Of a DNA stretch of 64,000 nt, positions 27,392-37,790 are shown one piece after another; positions within the stretch are counted from its first letter, which is position 1; every line of letters starts with the position of its first letter. This DNA is from Corynebacterium tapiri. Its GTDB lineage: Bacteria > Actinomycetota > Actinomycetes > Mycobacteriales > Mycobacteriaceae. The translations under genes and the position numbers were made by a program. The stretch is taken from contig NZ_VDHJ01000001.1 of assembly GCF_006334925.1 (NCBI RefSeq), positions 1 to 64,000 on the forward strand. The letters are read 5' to 3'. The notes below the pieces were generated by a model. That model searched no databases and was not told the DNA's origin. It worked only from the letters and a program-made list of their open reading frames with translations.

Positions 27392-27632
27392 AGAGTTCCT
27401 CGAGCTTGCGGCGCACGGCACTGGCCTCGGGGTTGGTGGCATGCGTGCCGTCGGAGTAGCGCACGGTGGGCACGATGCGGTCGCCGTTGTTGACGGACTT
27501 GACCCACTCGGAGGCCTCGGCGTCAGCCTCGACGTCGACGAGGTCGTAGGGGGTCTCAGTGCGGTCGAGGCGCTCGCGCAGCTTCTTGCAGAAGGGGCAC
27601 CAGTCGGCGTAGTAGATGGTTACGTGGCTCAT
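27381..27632 (-). CDS. mrx1: Mycoredoxin / glutaredoxin-like protein
   Basis: 83 residues with a thioredoxin fold and active-site CPFC (Cys12, Cys15) plus cis-Pro in RIVPTV. Mycoredoxins reduce mycothiol mixed disulfides in actinobacteria using mycothiol. The start overlaps folA by 4 nt, so it is translated with cysQ-thyA-folA. The C. glutamicum gene has the same neighbours. Confidence 0.9.
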   Translation of the reverse strand: MSHVTIYYADWCPFCKKLRERLDRTETPYDLVDVEADAEASEWVKSVNNGDRIVPTVRYSDGTHATNPEASAVRRKLEELSNA

Positions 27633-28144
27633 GAAGCGTCCTTTCGTCGGTAACTTACAAACCTATAACGCAGCGGCCGCCCGGATTCTTCCCCCAGCAG
27701 CCGCCCGCGCTCGGACTCCTGCCATTCTCGCTTCTCGACGATTGCAAAGCCCTCAAGCGACGGCGCAAAAACGGGCTGGTCGTAGACCCCGGCGAGCGTG
27801 CAGTCGATCTCGGTGACCTCGACACGATCCACCAGATCGATGGTGGAGGCGTACAGTTGCCCGCCGCCGATGTTCCAGCCATCCAAGCCGTCGATGGAGC
27901 TGACCACGAGGGCGCCGCGGGACCACTCACCGGGCGCGCGCGAGGACACCACGATGTTCTCGCGGCCGGGCAGCGGGCGGAAGCGCTCGGGCAGGGACTC
28001 CCAGGTGCCGCGGCCCATGATCACCGTGGAACCCTGGGTGCACTCCTTAAAGTGCGCCAGGTCCTCCGGCAGGTGCCAGGGCATGCCTTGGCCGTCGCCA
28101 ATGATGCCGTCGCGTGATGCCGCCCAGATCGCGCTCAAACTCAT
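27629..28144 (-). CDS. folA: Dihydrofolate reductase
   Basis: 171 residues. [31 protein letters not shown] (residues 6-36, split by description) contains the Trp/Asp active-site region, then [12 protein letters not shown] and a NADPH-binding IGGGQLY. Reduces dihydrofolate to tetrahydrofolate, regenerating the cofactor used by ThyA. It overlaps thyA and mrx1 by 4 nt each. Confidence 0.96.
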   Translation of the reverse strand: MSLSAIWAASRDGIIGDGQGMPWHLPEDLAHFKECTQGSTVIMGRGTWESLPERFRPLPGRENIVVSSRAPGEWSRGALVVSSIDGLDGWNIGGGQLYASTIDLVDRVEVTEIDCTLAGVYDQPVFAPSLEGFAIVEKREWQESERGRLLGEESGRPLRYRFVSYRRKDAS

Positions 28145-28938
28145 ACGGAGACCTGCGCCTTGATGGTGGGGTGCGGGTCGTAACCCGTGACCGAGATGTC
28201 CTCGAAGGTGTAGTCGAAGATCGAGTCAGCCTTGCGCAGCTCAAGCTGAGGGTAGGGGCGCGGCTCGCGGCTAAGCTGCTCGCGCACCTGATCCACGTGG
28301 TCGTTGTAGATGTGGCAGTCGCCGCCGGTCCAGATCAGCTCGCCCACCTCGAGCCCAGCCTGCTGCGCCAACATGTGCGTCAGCAGCGCGTAAGAGGCGA
28401 TGTTGAATGGCACGCCGAGGAACATGTCGGCCGAGCGCTGGTACACCTGCAGGCTCAGGCGACCGTCGACCACATAGAGCTGGAAGAGCAGATGGCAGGG
28501 CAGAAGCGCCATCTTGTCCAGCTCGGAGACGTTCCAGGCGGAAACGAGATTGCGCCGCGAGTCCGGGTTGGACTTCAGCATCTCCACGGCCTGGGCGATC
28601 TGGTCGATGTGGCTGCCATCCGGGGTGGGCCAGGAGCGCCACTGCACGCCGTAGACCGGGCCCAGCTCGCCGTTCTCATCAGCCCACTCGTTCCAGATGC
28701 GCACGCCGTTGTCCTGCAGCCAGCCCACGTTGGAGTCGCCGGAGAGGAACCACAACAGCTCGCCGACCACCGCGTGGAAGTACACCTTCTTGGTGGTCAG
28801 CAGGGGGAAGGATTCAGACAGGTCGTAGCGGACCTGCCGGCCGAACACACTGCGCGTGCCGGTGCCAGTCCGGTCGCCCTTGGCGGACCCGTTGTTCAGG
28901 ACGTCGAGAAGCAAGTCCTCATAGGGAGTGGGGATCAT
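28141..28938 (-). CDS. thyA: Thymidylate synthase
   Basis: 265 residues from ATG 28938 (GTG 28947 is also open). Classical folate-dependent dUMP methylase: [13 protein letters not shown] near residue 20, catalytic Cys in [10 protein letters not shown] (about 147), and the dUMP-binding [16 protein letters not shown] with downstream HIYNDHVDQ. It lies 24 nt after cysQ and overlaps folA by 4 nt. Confidence 0.97.
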   Translation of the reverse strand: MIPTPYEDLLLDVLNNGSAKGDRTGTGTRSVFGRQVRYDLSESFPLLTTKKVYFHAVVGELLWFLSGDSNVGWLQDNGVRIWNEWADENGELGPVYGVQWRSWPTPDGSHIDQIAQAVEMLKSNPDSRRNLVSAWNVSELDKMALLPCHLLFQLYVVDGRLSLQVYQRSADMFLGVPFNIASYALLTHMLAQQAGLEVGELIWTGGDCHIYNDHVDQVREQLSREPRPYPQLELRKADSIFDYTFEDISVTGYDPHPTIKAQVSV

Positions 28939-28962
28939 GCCCCACACTTTAGCGCCCCGAAT

Positions 28963-29724
28963 TTAGAGGAACGAGCCGTGCTCCTCGAGGTACTCGGCGG
29001 CGATGCCGAGGATCTCGTCGGCCAGCTCGGGGCGACAGATGAGCAGATCGGGGATGTAGGTGTCGCGGTTGTTGTAGGTCAAAGGCTCCCCGTTGAGGCG
29101 CGAGACGTGCAGGCCAGAGGCCAGGGCAACGCCCACAGGTGCGGCCTGATCCCACTCGTACTGGCCGCCGGCATGGACGTAGGCGTCGTGGTCACCGAGC
29201 AGCACGTGCATAGCCTTCGCGCCTGCGGAGCCAAAGCCCTCGGCCTCAAAACCGAGCTTGTCGGCCACCTCACGGGCAATTGCCGGCGGGCGGTTGCGAG
29301 ACACCACGATCTTGCGGGCAAGCGGTCCCTCCACGTACTTCGCCTCCGAGGAGGAGAAGACCACACCCAAGTCGGGTAGACCGACAGCTGCGTGGGTGGG
29401 CACGCCGTTTTCTACCAGCGCAATGTGCACGGCCCAGTCCTGACGGCCGGTGGCAAATTCCTTGGTGCCGTCGAGGGGGTCGATGATCCAGACGCGCTCC
29501 TTGTCCAGGCGCTCAGGATTATCGGCAGCCTCCTCGGAGAGGAAACCATCGTCGGGGCGGTGCTGGGCGAGCACGCGGGCGATCCAGTTTTGGGCGAGGT
29601 CATCACCGGCCTCGCCGAGGTCACGCCCACGCAGCAGGCCCACGCCGCGAATGCCTTTGAGGATCTCACCGGTGCCTTGGGCCAGCAGGTCGGTCAGACG
29701 GGAATCGGAGTACTGGGCGCTCAT
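28963..29724 (-). CDS. cysQ: 3'(2'),5'-bisphosphate nucleotidase
   Basis: 253 residues, inositol monophosphatase fold. Metal-site motifs: FLSEEAADN (about 68) and WIIDPLDGTKEFATG (about 84), and the C-terminal YEWDQAAPVGVALASG (about 192). Hydrolyses PAP/PAPS-type nucleotides from sulfate assimilation; some family members also act on inositol phosphates. First gene of the cysQ-thyA-folA-mrx1 run. Divergent from lhr with 38 nt between starts. Confidence 0.92.
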   Translation of the reverse strand: MSAQYSDSRLTDLLAQGTGEILKGIRGVGLLRGRDLGEAGDDLAQNWIARVLAQHRPDDGFLSEEAADNPERLDKERVWIIDPLDGTKEFATGRQDWAVHIALVENGVPTHAAVGLPDLGVVFSSSEAKYVEGPLARKIVVSRNRPPAIAREVADKLGFEAEGFGSAGAKAMHVLLGDHDAYVHAGGQYEWDQAAPVGVALASGLHVSRLNGEPLTYNNRDTYIPDLLICRPELADEILGIAAEYLEEHGSFL

Positions 29725-29762
29725 AACTTGAAAGTCTAGTCACGCAGTTACAGTTGGTCATC

Positions 29763-32700
29763 ATGACCAAGGATGTCCTGAGCCGATTCCGCCCCCAGGT
29801 GGCCACCTGGTTCCGGGACGTCTTTGAACAGCCCACCCCCGTGCAGCGTGGGGCGTGGGATTCAATCTCGCGGGGAGAGAACGCCCTGGTGGTTGCGCCC
29901 ACCGGTTCGGGCAAGACCCTGGCCGCGTTTCTCTGGGCGCTGAACTCGTTGGTAGAGCGCGAAGGTCAGCAGCCCCTCGACCTCGATGTGGGGCCTCAAA
30001 AGACCTCCGGCCACGGCGGAGTCAAGGTCTTGTATATTTCGCCGCTGAAGGCCCTGGGCGTGGACGTAGAAAACAACCTGCGTGCGCCGCTGACAGGTAT
30101 CACGCGCACCGCACAGCGCCTGGGCCTCGACGTCCCGGACATTTCTGTGGGGGTGCGCTCCGGGGACACCTCGTCGGCAGAGCGCTCGCGTCAGGTGCGC
30201 CGCCCGCCGGACATCCTGATCACGACACCGGAGTCGGCCTACCTCATGCTGACGTCCAAGGCAGCCGGGATCCTCAAAGACGTGGACACCGTCATCATCG
30301 ATGAGATCCACGCCTTGGCCGGCACCAAGCGTGGTGTGCACCTCTCGCTCACGCTCGAGCGGCTGGCCCATCTGGCCGGGGACTTCCAGCGCATCGGACT
30401 ATCAGCAACGGTGCGTCCCCTCGACGGCGTCGCGGCCTTTCTGGGTGGGGATCGTCCGGTAGACATCATCGACCCTCCCGGGGCCAAGAAGTGGGACTTG
30501 GTGGTGGAGGTCCCGGTCGAGGACATGGCGGACCTCCCGGTGCCCGAGGAAGGCTCGACCATCGGTAATGCCGTGGTCGACGATCCTTTGGGCCTCGGTT
30601 CAGGCTCGGGGGAGGAGACGCTTGTCGACGCTACCCCTGCCCTCCACGAATCCGCCCTGCCTCAGCAGCGCTCGATCTGGCCGTTTATAGAGCAGTCGCT
30701 CTATGAGCGTATTGGGCAGCATCGCTCCACGTTGGTCTTTGTAAATTCCCGGCGCACTGCCGAGCGTCTGACCAGCAGGCTCAATGAGTTGTGGGCGGAA
30801 GAACACGACCCGGAGTCGCTGAGTCCACAGCTGCGTCGCGATCCTGCCCAGCTGATGAAGCCCACGGACGTGGCCGGCAAGGCCCCGGCCATAATCGCGC
30901 GGGCCCACCATGGGTCGGTGTCCAAAGAGGAGCGCGCGGAGACCGAGCGGGCGCTCAAGGAGGGCACGCTGAAAGCCGTGGTATCCACCAGCTCCCTTGA
31001 GCTGGGCATCGACATGGGAGCGATTGACCTGGTCGTGCAGGTCGAATCTCCTCCCTCGGTGGCTTCTGGCCTGCAGCGCGTGGGCCGCGCCGGGCACTCG
31101 GTGGGAGCCGTCTCAGTGGGGCGCTTCTACCCAAAGCACCGTTCTGACTTGGTGCAGACGGCCGTGACCGTCGAGCGCATGCGCGCCGGACTCATCGAGG
31201 AGTTGACCACCCCGCAAAACCCCTTGGACGTGCTCACCCAGCAGACGGTGGCCGCCGTGGCCGTGGAGGACTGGGATGTGGACGAGTGGTATCACACTGT
31301 CCGCCGCGCCTTCGCCTACCGCGACCTCTCCCGCGATGTGTTCGACGCAGTCATCGACCTGGCCAGCGGAACATACCCCTCCACCGACTTTGCGGACCTA
31401 AAACCGCGTGTGGTCTACGATCGCGCAACTGGTGTGCTCAGCGCGCGCCCGGGAGCGCAGCGGGTGGCCGTGATCAATGCCGGAACCATTCCCGACCGCG
31501 GCATGTTCGGGGTTTTCCTCGCCGGTGGTGAGGGCACACCGCGCCGGGTCGGAGAGCTCGATGAAGAGATGGTCTACGAGTCTCGCGTGGGGGATACCTT
31601 CACGTTGGGAGCAACCAGCTGGCGCATCGAGGACATCACGCGCGACCAGGTGTTGGTCAGCCCTGCGCCAGGGCATACCGGACGCCTGCCGTTTTGGGGA
31701 GGAGACTCCCTCGGTCGACCCTATGAGTTGGGAGTAGCGCTGGGTGAGTTCCGTCGAGCCGTGCGCGCAGGCGAGGTGGACATGCCCGACCTGGATACCG
31801 ATGCCCGAGCCAACGTGGTGGCCTACCTCAAGGAGCAGGAAGAGGCCACCGGGCTGGTGCCCGATGAGAAGACGCTGGTGTTGGAGCGCTTTCGCGATGA
31901 GCTCGGTGACTGGCGAGTAGTCCTGCACACACCTTTCGGCAGGGGAGTCAACGCGGCTTGGGCGCTGGCGGTGGGAGCACGCATAGCCGAAGAGACCGGC
32001 ATGGATGCCCAAGCCGTCGCAGGCGACGATGGCATTGTTCTGCGACTGCCCGAGGCAGATACGGAACCGGATGCGTCCCTGTTCGTCTTCGACGCCGATG
32101 ACATCGAGGAGACGGTGACCAACCAGGTGGGTAATTCCGCCTTGTTTGCCTCCCGTTTCCGCGAGTGCGCGGCGCGCGCGTTGCTTTTGCCCAGACGCCA
32201 TCCTGGAAAGCGCGCTCCTTTGTGGCAGCAGCGTCAGCGCGCCGAGCAGCTGCTCGACGTAGCCCGCAAGTACCCCAGCTTCCCCATCATCCTGGAGACG
32301 GTGCGCGAGTGCCTGCGCGATGTCTACGACCTGCCTGCGCTGCGCGAGGTCATGGAGGGCTTAAAGCTGCGCAGGATACGGGTCGCCGAGGTCACCACCG
32401 AGCAACCCAGTCCGTTTTCTACCTCGCTGTTGTTCAACTACACCGGGGCCTTCATGTACGAGGGCGATACTCCGCTGGCAGAAAAGCGCGCCGCCGCGCT
32501 CGCTCTCGATCCCGCATTGCTGGCCAAGCTCCTCGGCACCGTCGAGCTGCGCGAGCTGCTCGACCCCGACATCATCGCCGAGGTACACAACAAGCTGCAG
32601 TGGGTGTCTCGGGCGCAAACCTCCGAGGACATCGCGGACCTGGTACGCGTGATTGGACCCGTCCCTGTCGACGAGCTCACCCTGCACTGCACCATGGAGG

Positions 32701-34460
32701 ATCCGCTCACGGTCGCAGAAGCGAATCTGGCGGGACGGGTCATGCAGGTGCGCATTGGGGGGAGGCCGCATTTGGCGCAGGTCGCCGATGCAGCCGTGCT
32801 GCGCGATGGCCTCGGTGTGCCGGTGCCGCCGGGGATACCGGCACAGCAGGCCACGATCGTGGACGCGCTGGAGCAGCTAGTGGCGCGTTGGGTGAGGACC
32901 CGCGGGCCCTTCGTCCTGCGAGAACTCGCACAGGCCTTCGGGCTGGGGATGGGGGCTGCGCATTCCGCGCTGCGCCCGTTGGTTGATTCCCACAAAGTCA
33001 TCGAAGGCCGGTACCGTCAAGGCGTCGACGAGCAGGAATATTGTGCTGCCGAAGTCCTCAAGAACATCCGCACGCGTTCGCTGGCGGCTGCCCGTGCGCA
33101 GACACAACCGGTCAGCCAGAGCGCATTCGCGCGCTTCCTGGTTGACTGGCACAACGTTGCCAGCGTCGGCCAACGCCCACCTCTGCGAGGGGCCGACGGG
33201 GTGTTCGCCGTCATCGAGCAGCTCGCCGGAGTGCGTTTGCCCGCCTCCGCGTGGGAGTCGCTGGTTTTGCCGTCGCGGGTGGGCGACTATTCCCCGCTCA
33301 TGCTTGACGAGCTCACCGCCAGCGGCGAGGTCCTTATCGTCGGTGCGGGAACAGCAGGCGCCAAGGACCCATGGATCATGCTGCTGCCCGCAGACTACGC
33401 TGCAGATCTCCTGCCGGACCTGGAGGAAGAAGGCCTGAGCCTGATCCAGCACGAGTTGCTGGAGGTCCTCCGTCGCGGGGGCGGATTCCACTTCCCGGAG
33501 TTGTCCGCGCACGCCAGCGGCAGTACCGATGAGGTGCGCGAGGCCCTGTGGGGATTGGTGGAGGCCGGGTTGGTCTCTCCAGACGGGTTTGCCCCGGTAC
33601 GCGCGCGACTGTCTGGGGGCAAGACCGCTCACCGTGCAAAGCGACGTCCCGCACGCAGCCGGATGCGCATGGGGCGCGCCGGCATCCCTCGCCAGCAGGT
33701 CCCGCCGGACATGGTGGGCCGCTGGGCGCTGACCCCGGCTGCTTCGCAAGACGCGACCGCCCGCTCACTCATCCGTGGAGAAACCTGGCTGGAACGCTAC
33801 GGAGCGCTTACCCGTGGCAGCGTGGTGGCTGAGGCCGTGACCGGCGGCTTCGCCCTGGCCTACAAGGTGCTCAGCGAGTTCGAGGCCTCCGGAAAAGCCC
33901 TGCGTGGCTACCTGGTGGAGGGCCTGGGGGCGGCGCAGTTTTCCACCCCGGCCATTATCGACCGGCTGCGTGGGTACGCCGATACTCATGATGTGAGCGG
34001 GTGGCCGTCAGGCACCACGGATCCCGAGGTGGTCGTCCTGGCGGCCGCGGATCCGGCCAACCCCTACGGTGCTGCCCTGGGGTGGCCGCAGCAGGGGCCA
34101 TCGCGGGCAGCGGGCGCCTTGGTCGTGCTCATCGACGGCCTCCTGGCAGCCCATCTCACCCGAGGCGGGCGCACAATGACCACGTTTGCCGATTCCTTCC
34201 CCGGCGGCATCGACCCGGATGAGGTCATCGCCCGCGTCGTGGCTGCCTTAGCCGAGGTGGTCTCGTCCGGGACGCTGTCTGCCCTGACCATTGAGAAAAT
34301 CGACGGGACAGCGGCCCTCGAATCCGGGCTGTTGGAGGTAATGCGCCGGGCTGGGGCGTCGATAAGCCCGCGCGGAATCCGTATCACCGGGCGCGCCCAA
34401 ACGCCGCGTACCGTGCGCCGGGGACGCAGCCTGAGCGAAGCCATCGAGGACCTGGAGTAG
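29763..34460 (+). CDS. lhr: Lhr-type large DNA repair helicase
   Basis: 1565 residues from ATG 29763 (TTG 29754 is open). An SF2 3'-5' helicase: Q-motif PTPVQRGAW, Walker A APTGSGKT (about 46-53), DEIH box VIIDEIHALAG (about 180), SAT motif IGLSATVRPLDG, and motif VI QRVGRAGHSVG (about 440). The Lhr core with winged helix extends to about 860, and the long Lhr C-terminal domain to 1565. Involved in DNA repair in mycobacteria. It is 16 nt from the nei gene and certainly cotranscribed. Confidence 0.96.
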   Translation: MTKDVLSRFRPQVATWFRDVFEQPTPVQRGAWDSISRGENALVVAPTGSGKTLAAFLWALNSLVEREGQQPLDLDVGPQKTSGHGGVKVLYISPLKALGVDVENNLRAPLTGITRTAQRLGLDVPDISVGVRSGDTSSAERSRQVRRPPDILITTPESAYLMLTSKAAGILKDVDTVIIDEIHALAGTKRGVHLSLTLERLAHLAGDFQRIGLSATVRPLDGVAAFLGGDRPVDIIDPPGAKKWDLVVEVPVEDMADLPVPEEGSTIGNAVVDDPLGLGSGSGEETLVDATPALHESALPQQRSIWPFIEQSLYERIGQHRSTLVFVNSRRTAERLTSRLNELWAEEHDPESLSPQLRRDPAQLMKPTDVAGKAPAIIARAHHGSVSKEERAETERALKEGTLKAVVSTSSLELGIDMGAIDLVVQVESPPSVASGLQRVGRAGHSVGAVSVGRFYPKHRSDLVQTAVTVERMRAGLIEELTTPQNPLDVLTQQTVAAVAVEDWDVDEWYHTVRRAFAYRDLSRDVFDAVIDLASGTYPSTDFADLKPRVVYDRATGVLSARPGAQRVAVINAGTIPDRGMFGVFLAGGEGTPRRVGELDEEMVYESRVGDTFTLGATSWRIEDITRDQVLVSPAPGHTGRLPFWGGDSLGRPYELGVALGEFRRAVRAGEVDMPDLDTDARANVVAYLKEQEEATGLVPDEKTLVLERFRDELGDWRVVLHTPFGRGVNAAWALAVGARIAEETGMDAQAVAGDDGIVLRLPEADTEPDASLFVFDADDIEETVTNQVGNSALFASRFRECAARALLLPRRHPGKRAPLWQQRQRAEQLLDVARKYPSFPIILETVRECLRDVYDLPALREVMEGLKLRRIRVAEVTTEQPSPFSTSLLFNYTGAFMYEGDTPLAEKRAAALALDPALLAKLLGTVELRELLDPDIIAEVHNKLQWVSRAQTSEDIADLVRVIGPVPVDELTLHCTMEDPLTVAEANLAGRVMQVRIGGRPHLAQVADAAVLRDGLGVPVPPGIPAQQATIVDALEQLVARWVRTRGPFVLRELAQAFGLGMGAAHSALRPLVDSHKVIEGRYRQGVDEQEYCAAEVLKNIRTRSLAAARAQTQPVSQSAFARFLVDWHNVASVGQRPPLRGADGVFAVIEQLAGVRLPASAWESLVLPSRVGDYSPLMLDELTASGEVLIVGAGTAGAKDPWIMLLPADYAADLLPDLEEEGLSLIQHELLEVLRRGGGFHFPELSAHASGSTDEVREALWGLVEAGLVSPDGFAPVRARLSGGKTAHRAKRRPARSRMRMGRAGIPRQQVPPDMVGRWALTPAASQDATARSLIRGETWLERYGALTRGSVVAEAVTGGFALAYKVLSEFEASGKALRGYLVEGLGAAQFSTPAIIDRLRGYADTHDVSGWPSGTTDPEVVVLAAADPANPYGAALGWPQQGPSRAAGALVVLIDGLLAAHLTRGGRTMTTFADSFPGGIDPDEVIARVVAALAEVVSSGTLSALTIEKIDGTAALESGLLEVMRRAGASISPRGIRITGRAQTPRTVRRGRSLSEAIEDLE

Positions 34461-34476
34461 GAGAGGAGGAGCGCAC

Positions 34477-35277
34477 ATGCCCGAAGGCGATTCCGTCTTT
34501 CAACTCTCTCGCCGCCTGCAGTTCATGGCCGGGAGGGAGGTGCTGTCGACTTCTCTGCGAGTTCCGCGCTTTGCGACGATCTCCTTCACCGGCTCGACGT
34601 GCGAGCGAATCTGGCCACTGGGCAAGCACCTGTTCATGCAGTTTGACGAGCGGATTCTGCATACCCACCTCAAAATGGAGGGAACGTGGGCGATGCATCT
34701 GAAGGGGGATCGTTGGCGTAAACCCGGGTACACCGCGCGCGTCGTGCTCACCCTGGAAGGTGCTCCGCATCCGCGCCCCATCGAGGTGGTGGGTCACGAT
34801 CTGGGGCTGGTGCGGGTCTTTCCTGTCGCCGAATATCACGAGCGCATGGGGTATTTGGGCCCCGATATCCTGGCCGAGCACTTCGACATCGAGGAGGCGC
34901 AGGCACGCATTGAGCAGGATCCTGAGCGCACCATTGGGCAGGCGCTGCTCGACCAAAAGCTGGTTGCTGGGCTGGGCAATGAATACCGGGCGGAGATCTG
35001 CTTTCTCATGGGAGTGCATCCCGCCACACCTGTAAAAAGTGTAGACGTGCGCGCTGTCCTGGAGCTGTCGCGCCGCCTGATCTGGGCAAATAGAAACTCC
35101 CCGATACGCGTGACCACGGGAGTCAAACGCGCCGGGGAGAACTCCTATGTATTCGGGCGGAACAATAAGCCGTGTCGAAGATGCGGAACCCGCATCGTTA
35201 ACGGATTTCTCGGCGGAGATGGTGACTTGGAGCGGGTCATCTGGTGGTGCCCGCAGTGCCAGCCGATGAAGAATTAA
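34477..35277 (+). CDS. nei: Endonuclease VIII-like DNA glycosylase (Nei)
   Basis: 266 residues. N-terminal MPEGDS supplies catalytic Pro2 and Glu3; the H2TH region is near 140-200 (ALLDQKLVAGLGNEYRAEI), and the C-terminal zinc finger has CRRCGTR and WWCPQC. It removes oxidised bases, especially pyrimidines, and nicks the abasic site. Strong binding site GGAGAGGAGGAG upstream. The lhr-nei pairing is also found in mycobacteria. Its TAA overlaps the stop of dedA. Confidence 0.94.
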   Translation: MPEGDSVFQLSRRLQFMAGREVLSTSLRVPRFATISFTGSTCERIWPLGKHLFMQFDERILHTHLKMEGTWAMHLKGDRWRKPGYTARVVLTLEGAPHPRPIEVVGHDLGLVRVFPVAEYHERMGYLGPDILAEHFDIEEAQARIEQDPERTIGQALLDQKLVAGLGNEYRAEICFLMGVHPATPVKSVDVRAVLELSRRLIWANRNSPIRVTTGVKRAGENSYVFGRNNKPCRRCGTRIVNGFLGGDGDLERVIWWCPQCQPMKN

Positions 35278-35909
35278 TCCACGCGGTTAGAGGATGCCTG
35301 CTTGCGCTTCTTGCTGCGGCGGATCAGGAGGGCGATCACCACGACCACAATGACGAGGATGATGGCGTAGATGACGTTGGAGTACTTGCCCACGTACTTT
35401 TCCACCAAGGTGTAGCTCTCACCGAGCCAGATTCCTAGGCCGATGAGCAGGGCGTTCCATCCTGCAGAGCCAAGGCCCGTCCAGAGCGTGAACTTCCAGA
35501 TGGGCATGCGATGAATACCTGCCGGAATGGAAATCAGCGAACGCACGCCCGGGATGAAGCGACCGAAGAACACCGAGGCGGGACCGTAGCGATCAAACCA
35601 GCTCAGCGACTTGTCCACGTCTTCGGGCTCGACCAACCACATCCAATCCGCGATGCGGCGAAGGCGGTCTGCGCCGACCATGGCGCCGATGGCGTAGAGC
35701 ACCCAGGCGCCGATCACAGAGCCGAGCGTGGCCCAGATGAAGGTAGGCAGGAAGCCGAGGGTGCCCTGCGAGACAGTGAAGCCCGCGAGCGGGAGGACCA
35801 CCTCAGAGGGAATGGGCGGGAAGATGTTTTCCAGGAAGATGGCGATGCCCACGCCGGGAGCACCGAGGATCTGCATGAGATGGACGACCCAGTCAACGAT
35901 TGCTTGCAC
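35274..35909 (-). CDS. DedA/SNARE-associated family membrane protein
   Basis: 211 residues with five or six membrane segments. Family hallmarks: an early acidic residue in IFLENIFPPIPSEVVLPLAG (about 26-45), GAWVLYAIGAMVGADRL, and FFGRFIPGVRSLISIPAG (about 115-133). DedA proteins are thought to move lipid carriers or affect membrane homeostasis. A basic C-terminal tail is present. Confidence 0.94.
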   Translation of the reverse strand: MQAIVDWVVHLMQILGAPGVGIAIFLENIFPPIPSEVVLPLAGFTVSQGTLGFLPTFIWATLGSVIGAWVLYAIGAMVGADRLRRIADWMWLVEPEDVDKSLSWFDRYGPASVFFGRFIPGVRSLISIPAGIHRMPIWKFTLWTGLGSAGWNALLIGLGIWLGESYTLVEKYVGKYSNVIYAIILVIVVVVIALLIRRSKKRKQASSNRVD

Positions 35910-36007
35910 TAGTTGCTACATACCTTTCAATCACACGTCTATGCGATCACTTGAATTTCAAATGACCTCGGATCGGCCGAACACGGGCGTCGACCAAAAG
36001 TTGCAAC

Positions 36008-36039
36008 GGAGCCTCCCACTCTATCGTGTGGGAGGCTCC
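36008..36039 (-). terminator. pgi terminator
   Basis: GGAGCCTCCCAC (36008-36019) and GTGGGAGGCTCC (36028-36039) form a perfect 12-bp stem. On the minus strand it follows pgi, but the T-run (CTTTTGG) is about 9 nt away, so termination may be partial. Confidence 0.7.
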
Positions 36040-36084
36040 TATGCCGAGGTGGCTGGGGTTCGCGTGCGCTACGCAATTTAGTTA

Positions 36085-37719
36085 CTAGCGCACCGAGCGG
36101 TAGTACGTGATCAGAGCATCGGTGGAGCTGTCACCGGTATTCGGATCCTGCTCACCGGAAACGGCTGGGGCCAGGTCGTTGGCCTGCTGCTTGCCCAGCT
36201 CGACTCCCCACTGGTCAAAGGAGTTGATGTCAAAGATCACGCCCTGGACAAACACGATGTGCTCGTAAAGCGCGATGAGCGAACCCAGGGCGAAGGGAGT
36301 CAGCTCCTCGGCCAGGATGGTGGTCGACGGACGGTTGCCCGGCATGACCTTGTGCGGTGCGAGCTCGGCAGGCACGCCCTCGGCCTCGATCTCTTCCTGC
36401 GTTTTACCAAAGGCAAGCACCTTGGTCTGCGCGAAGAAGTTGCCCATGAGCAGGTCATGCATGGAACCGGTGCCGTCGGCGGTGGGCACATCCTGCTTGG
36501 GACGGGCGAATCCGATGAAGTCAGCCGGGATCAGCCGTGTTCCCTGGTGCATGAGCTGGAAGAAGGCGTGCTGGCCGTTGGTACCCGGCTCACCCCAGTA
36601 GATAGCTCCGGTATCCAGGCTGACCGGGGAGCCGTCGAAACGCACGGACTTGCCGTTGGACTCCATGGTCAGCTGCTGGAGGTAGGCCGGGAAGCGGCCG
36701 AGGTCCTGGGAGTAGGGCAGAACAGCCTGGGTCTGTGCCCCGTGGAAGTTGGAGTACCAGATGCCCAGCAGGGCCATCAGGACCGGAACATTGTGCTGCG
36801 CGTCCGTGGTGCGGAAGTGGGTATCCATGGCGTGGAAACCCTCCAGGAAACGCATGAAGTCCAGCGGGCCGATGACGGCCATCAGGGACAGGCCGATGGC
36901 AGAGTCCAGCGAATAGCGGCCGCCCACCCAGTTCCAGAACCCGAACATGTTCTGGGTGTCGATGCCAAACTCGGCCACCTTCTCGGCGTTGGTGGACACC
37001 GCGACGAAGTGCTTGGCCACGGCCTGCTCGTCGCCGTCGAAGGCCTCGACGATCCAACGCTTGGCGGCATGCGCATTGGCCAGGGTCTCCTGCGTGGTGA
37101 AGGTCTTGGAGGAGACGACGAACAGCGTGGAATGCGGATCGGCGTCGTCCAGCACCGCAGAGATGTCGGCCGGATCGACGTTGGACACGAACTCGGCGGT
37201 GATGCCAGCCGTGGCATAGGAGCGCAGGGCCTGCGTAGCCATCGCGGGACCCAGATCCGACCCGCCGATGCCAATGTTGACGATCTTCTTGATCGTGTGG
37301 CCACTGTGTCCGAGCCAACGTCCGGAGCGCAGGTCGGCCGCGAAGTCGCGCATGCGGCCCAGTACCTCGTGCACGTCGGCGGCCACGTCCTGGCCATCGA
37401 CGGTCAGGTCGTCCTCGGCGGGAATGCGCAGTGCGGTGTGCAAAACGGCGCGGTCCTCGGTGGAGTTGATGTGCTCACCCCGGAACATGGCCTCGCGACG
37501 CTCGGGGACACCTGCTGCCTCGACGAGTGCGAGAAGTCCCTGCCACACCTCATCGTCGACAAGGTGCTTGGACAGATCGACATGCAGGCCGGCTGCGTCG
37601 AAAGTGAGGGTGGAGGCGCGCTGCGAGTCCGCGGCAAACAGCTCACGCAGGGTGAGGTCCTTCTTGCGTCCAAATAGCTCCGAGAGCTGCGCCCACTGGG
37701 GCGTAGCGGTGATGTCCAT
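36085..37719 (-). CDS. pgi: Glucose-6-phosphate isomerase
   Basis: 544 residues. Interconverts glucose-6-phosphate and fructose-6-phosphate. Seen: [15 protein letters not shown] (about 150), [16 protein letters not shown] (about 205), [13 protein letters not shown] (about 268), [14 protein letters not shown] and [11 protein letters not shown] near the C-terminus, including the catalytic Glu and His regions. Full length. The 472-codon opposite-strand ORF is a shadow. Confidence 0.97.
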   Translation of the reverse strand: MDITATPQWAQLSELFGRKKDLTLRELFAADSQRASTLTFDAAGLHVDLSKHLVDDEVWQGLLALVEAAGVPERREAMFRGEHINSTEDRAVLHTALRIPAEDDLTVDGQDVAADVHEVLGRMRDFAADLRSGRWLGHSGHTIKKIVNIGIGGSDLGPAMATQALRSYATAGITAEFVSNVDPADISAVLDDADPHSTLFVVSSKTFTTQETLANAHAAKRWIVEAFDGDEQAVAKHFVAVSTNAEKVAEFGIDTQNMFGFWNWVGGRYSLDSAIGLSLMAVIGPLDFMRFLEGFHAMDTHFRTTDAQHNVPVLMALLGIWYSNFHGAQTQAVLPYSQDLGRFPAYLQQLTMESNGKSVRFDGSPVSLDTGAIYWGEPGTNGQHAFFQLMHQGTRLIPADFIGFARPKQDVPTADGTGSMHDLLMGNFFAQTKVLAFGKTQEEIEAEGVPAELAPHKVMPGNRPSTTILAEELTPFALGSLIALYEHIVFVQGVIFDINSFDQWGVELGKQQANDLAPAVSGEQDPNTGDSSTDALITYYRSVR

Positions 37720-37790
37720 GGGATTTAGCTCCTCTGATCGACGCGGGCATTCTTAAGCCAAATTTACCCAAAGGCGGGTACAACGGAGAC

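Noticed and set aside
36259..37677. 472-codon ORF opposite pgi
   Set aside because: Gly/Val/His-rich shadow frame; pgi itself is fully supported.
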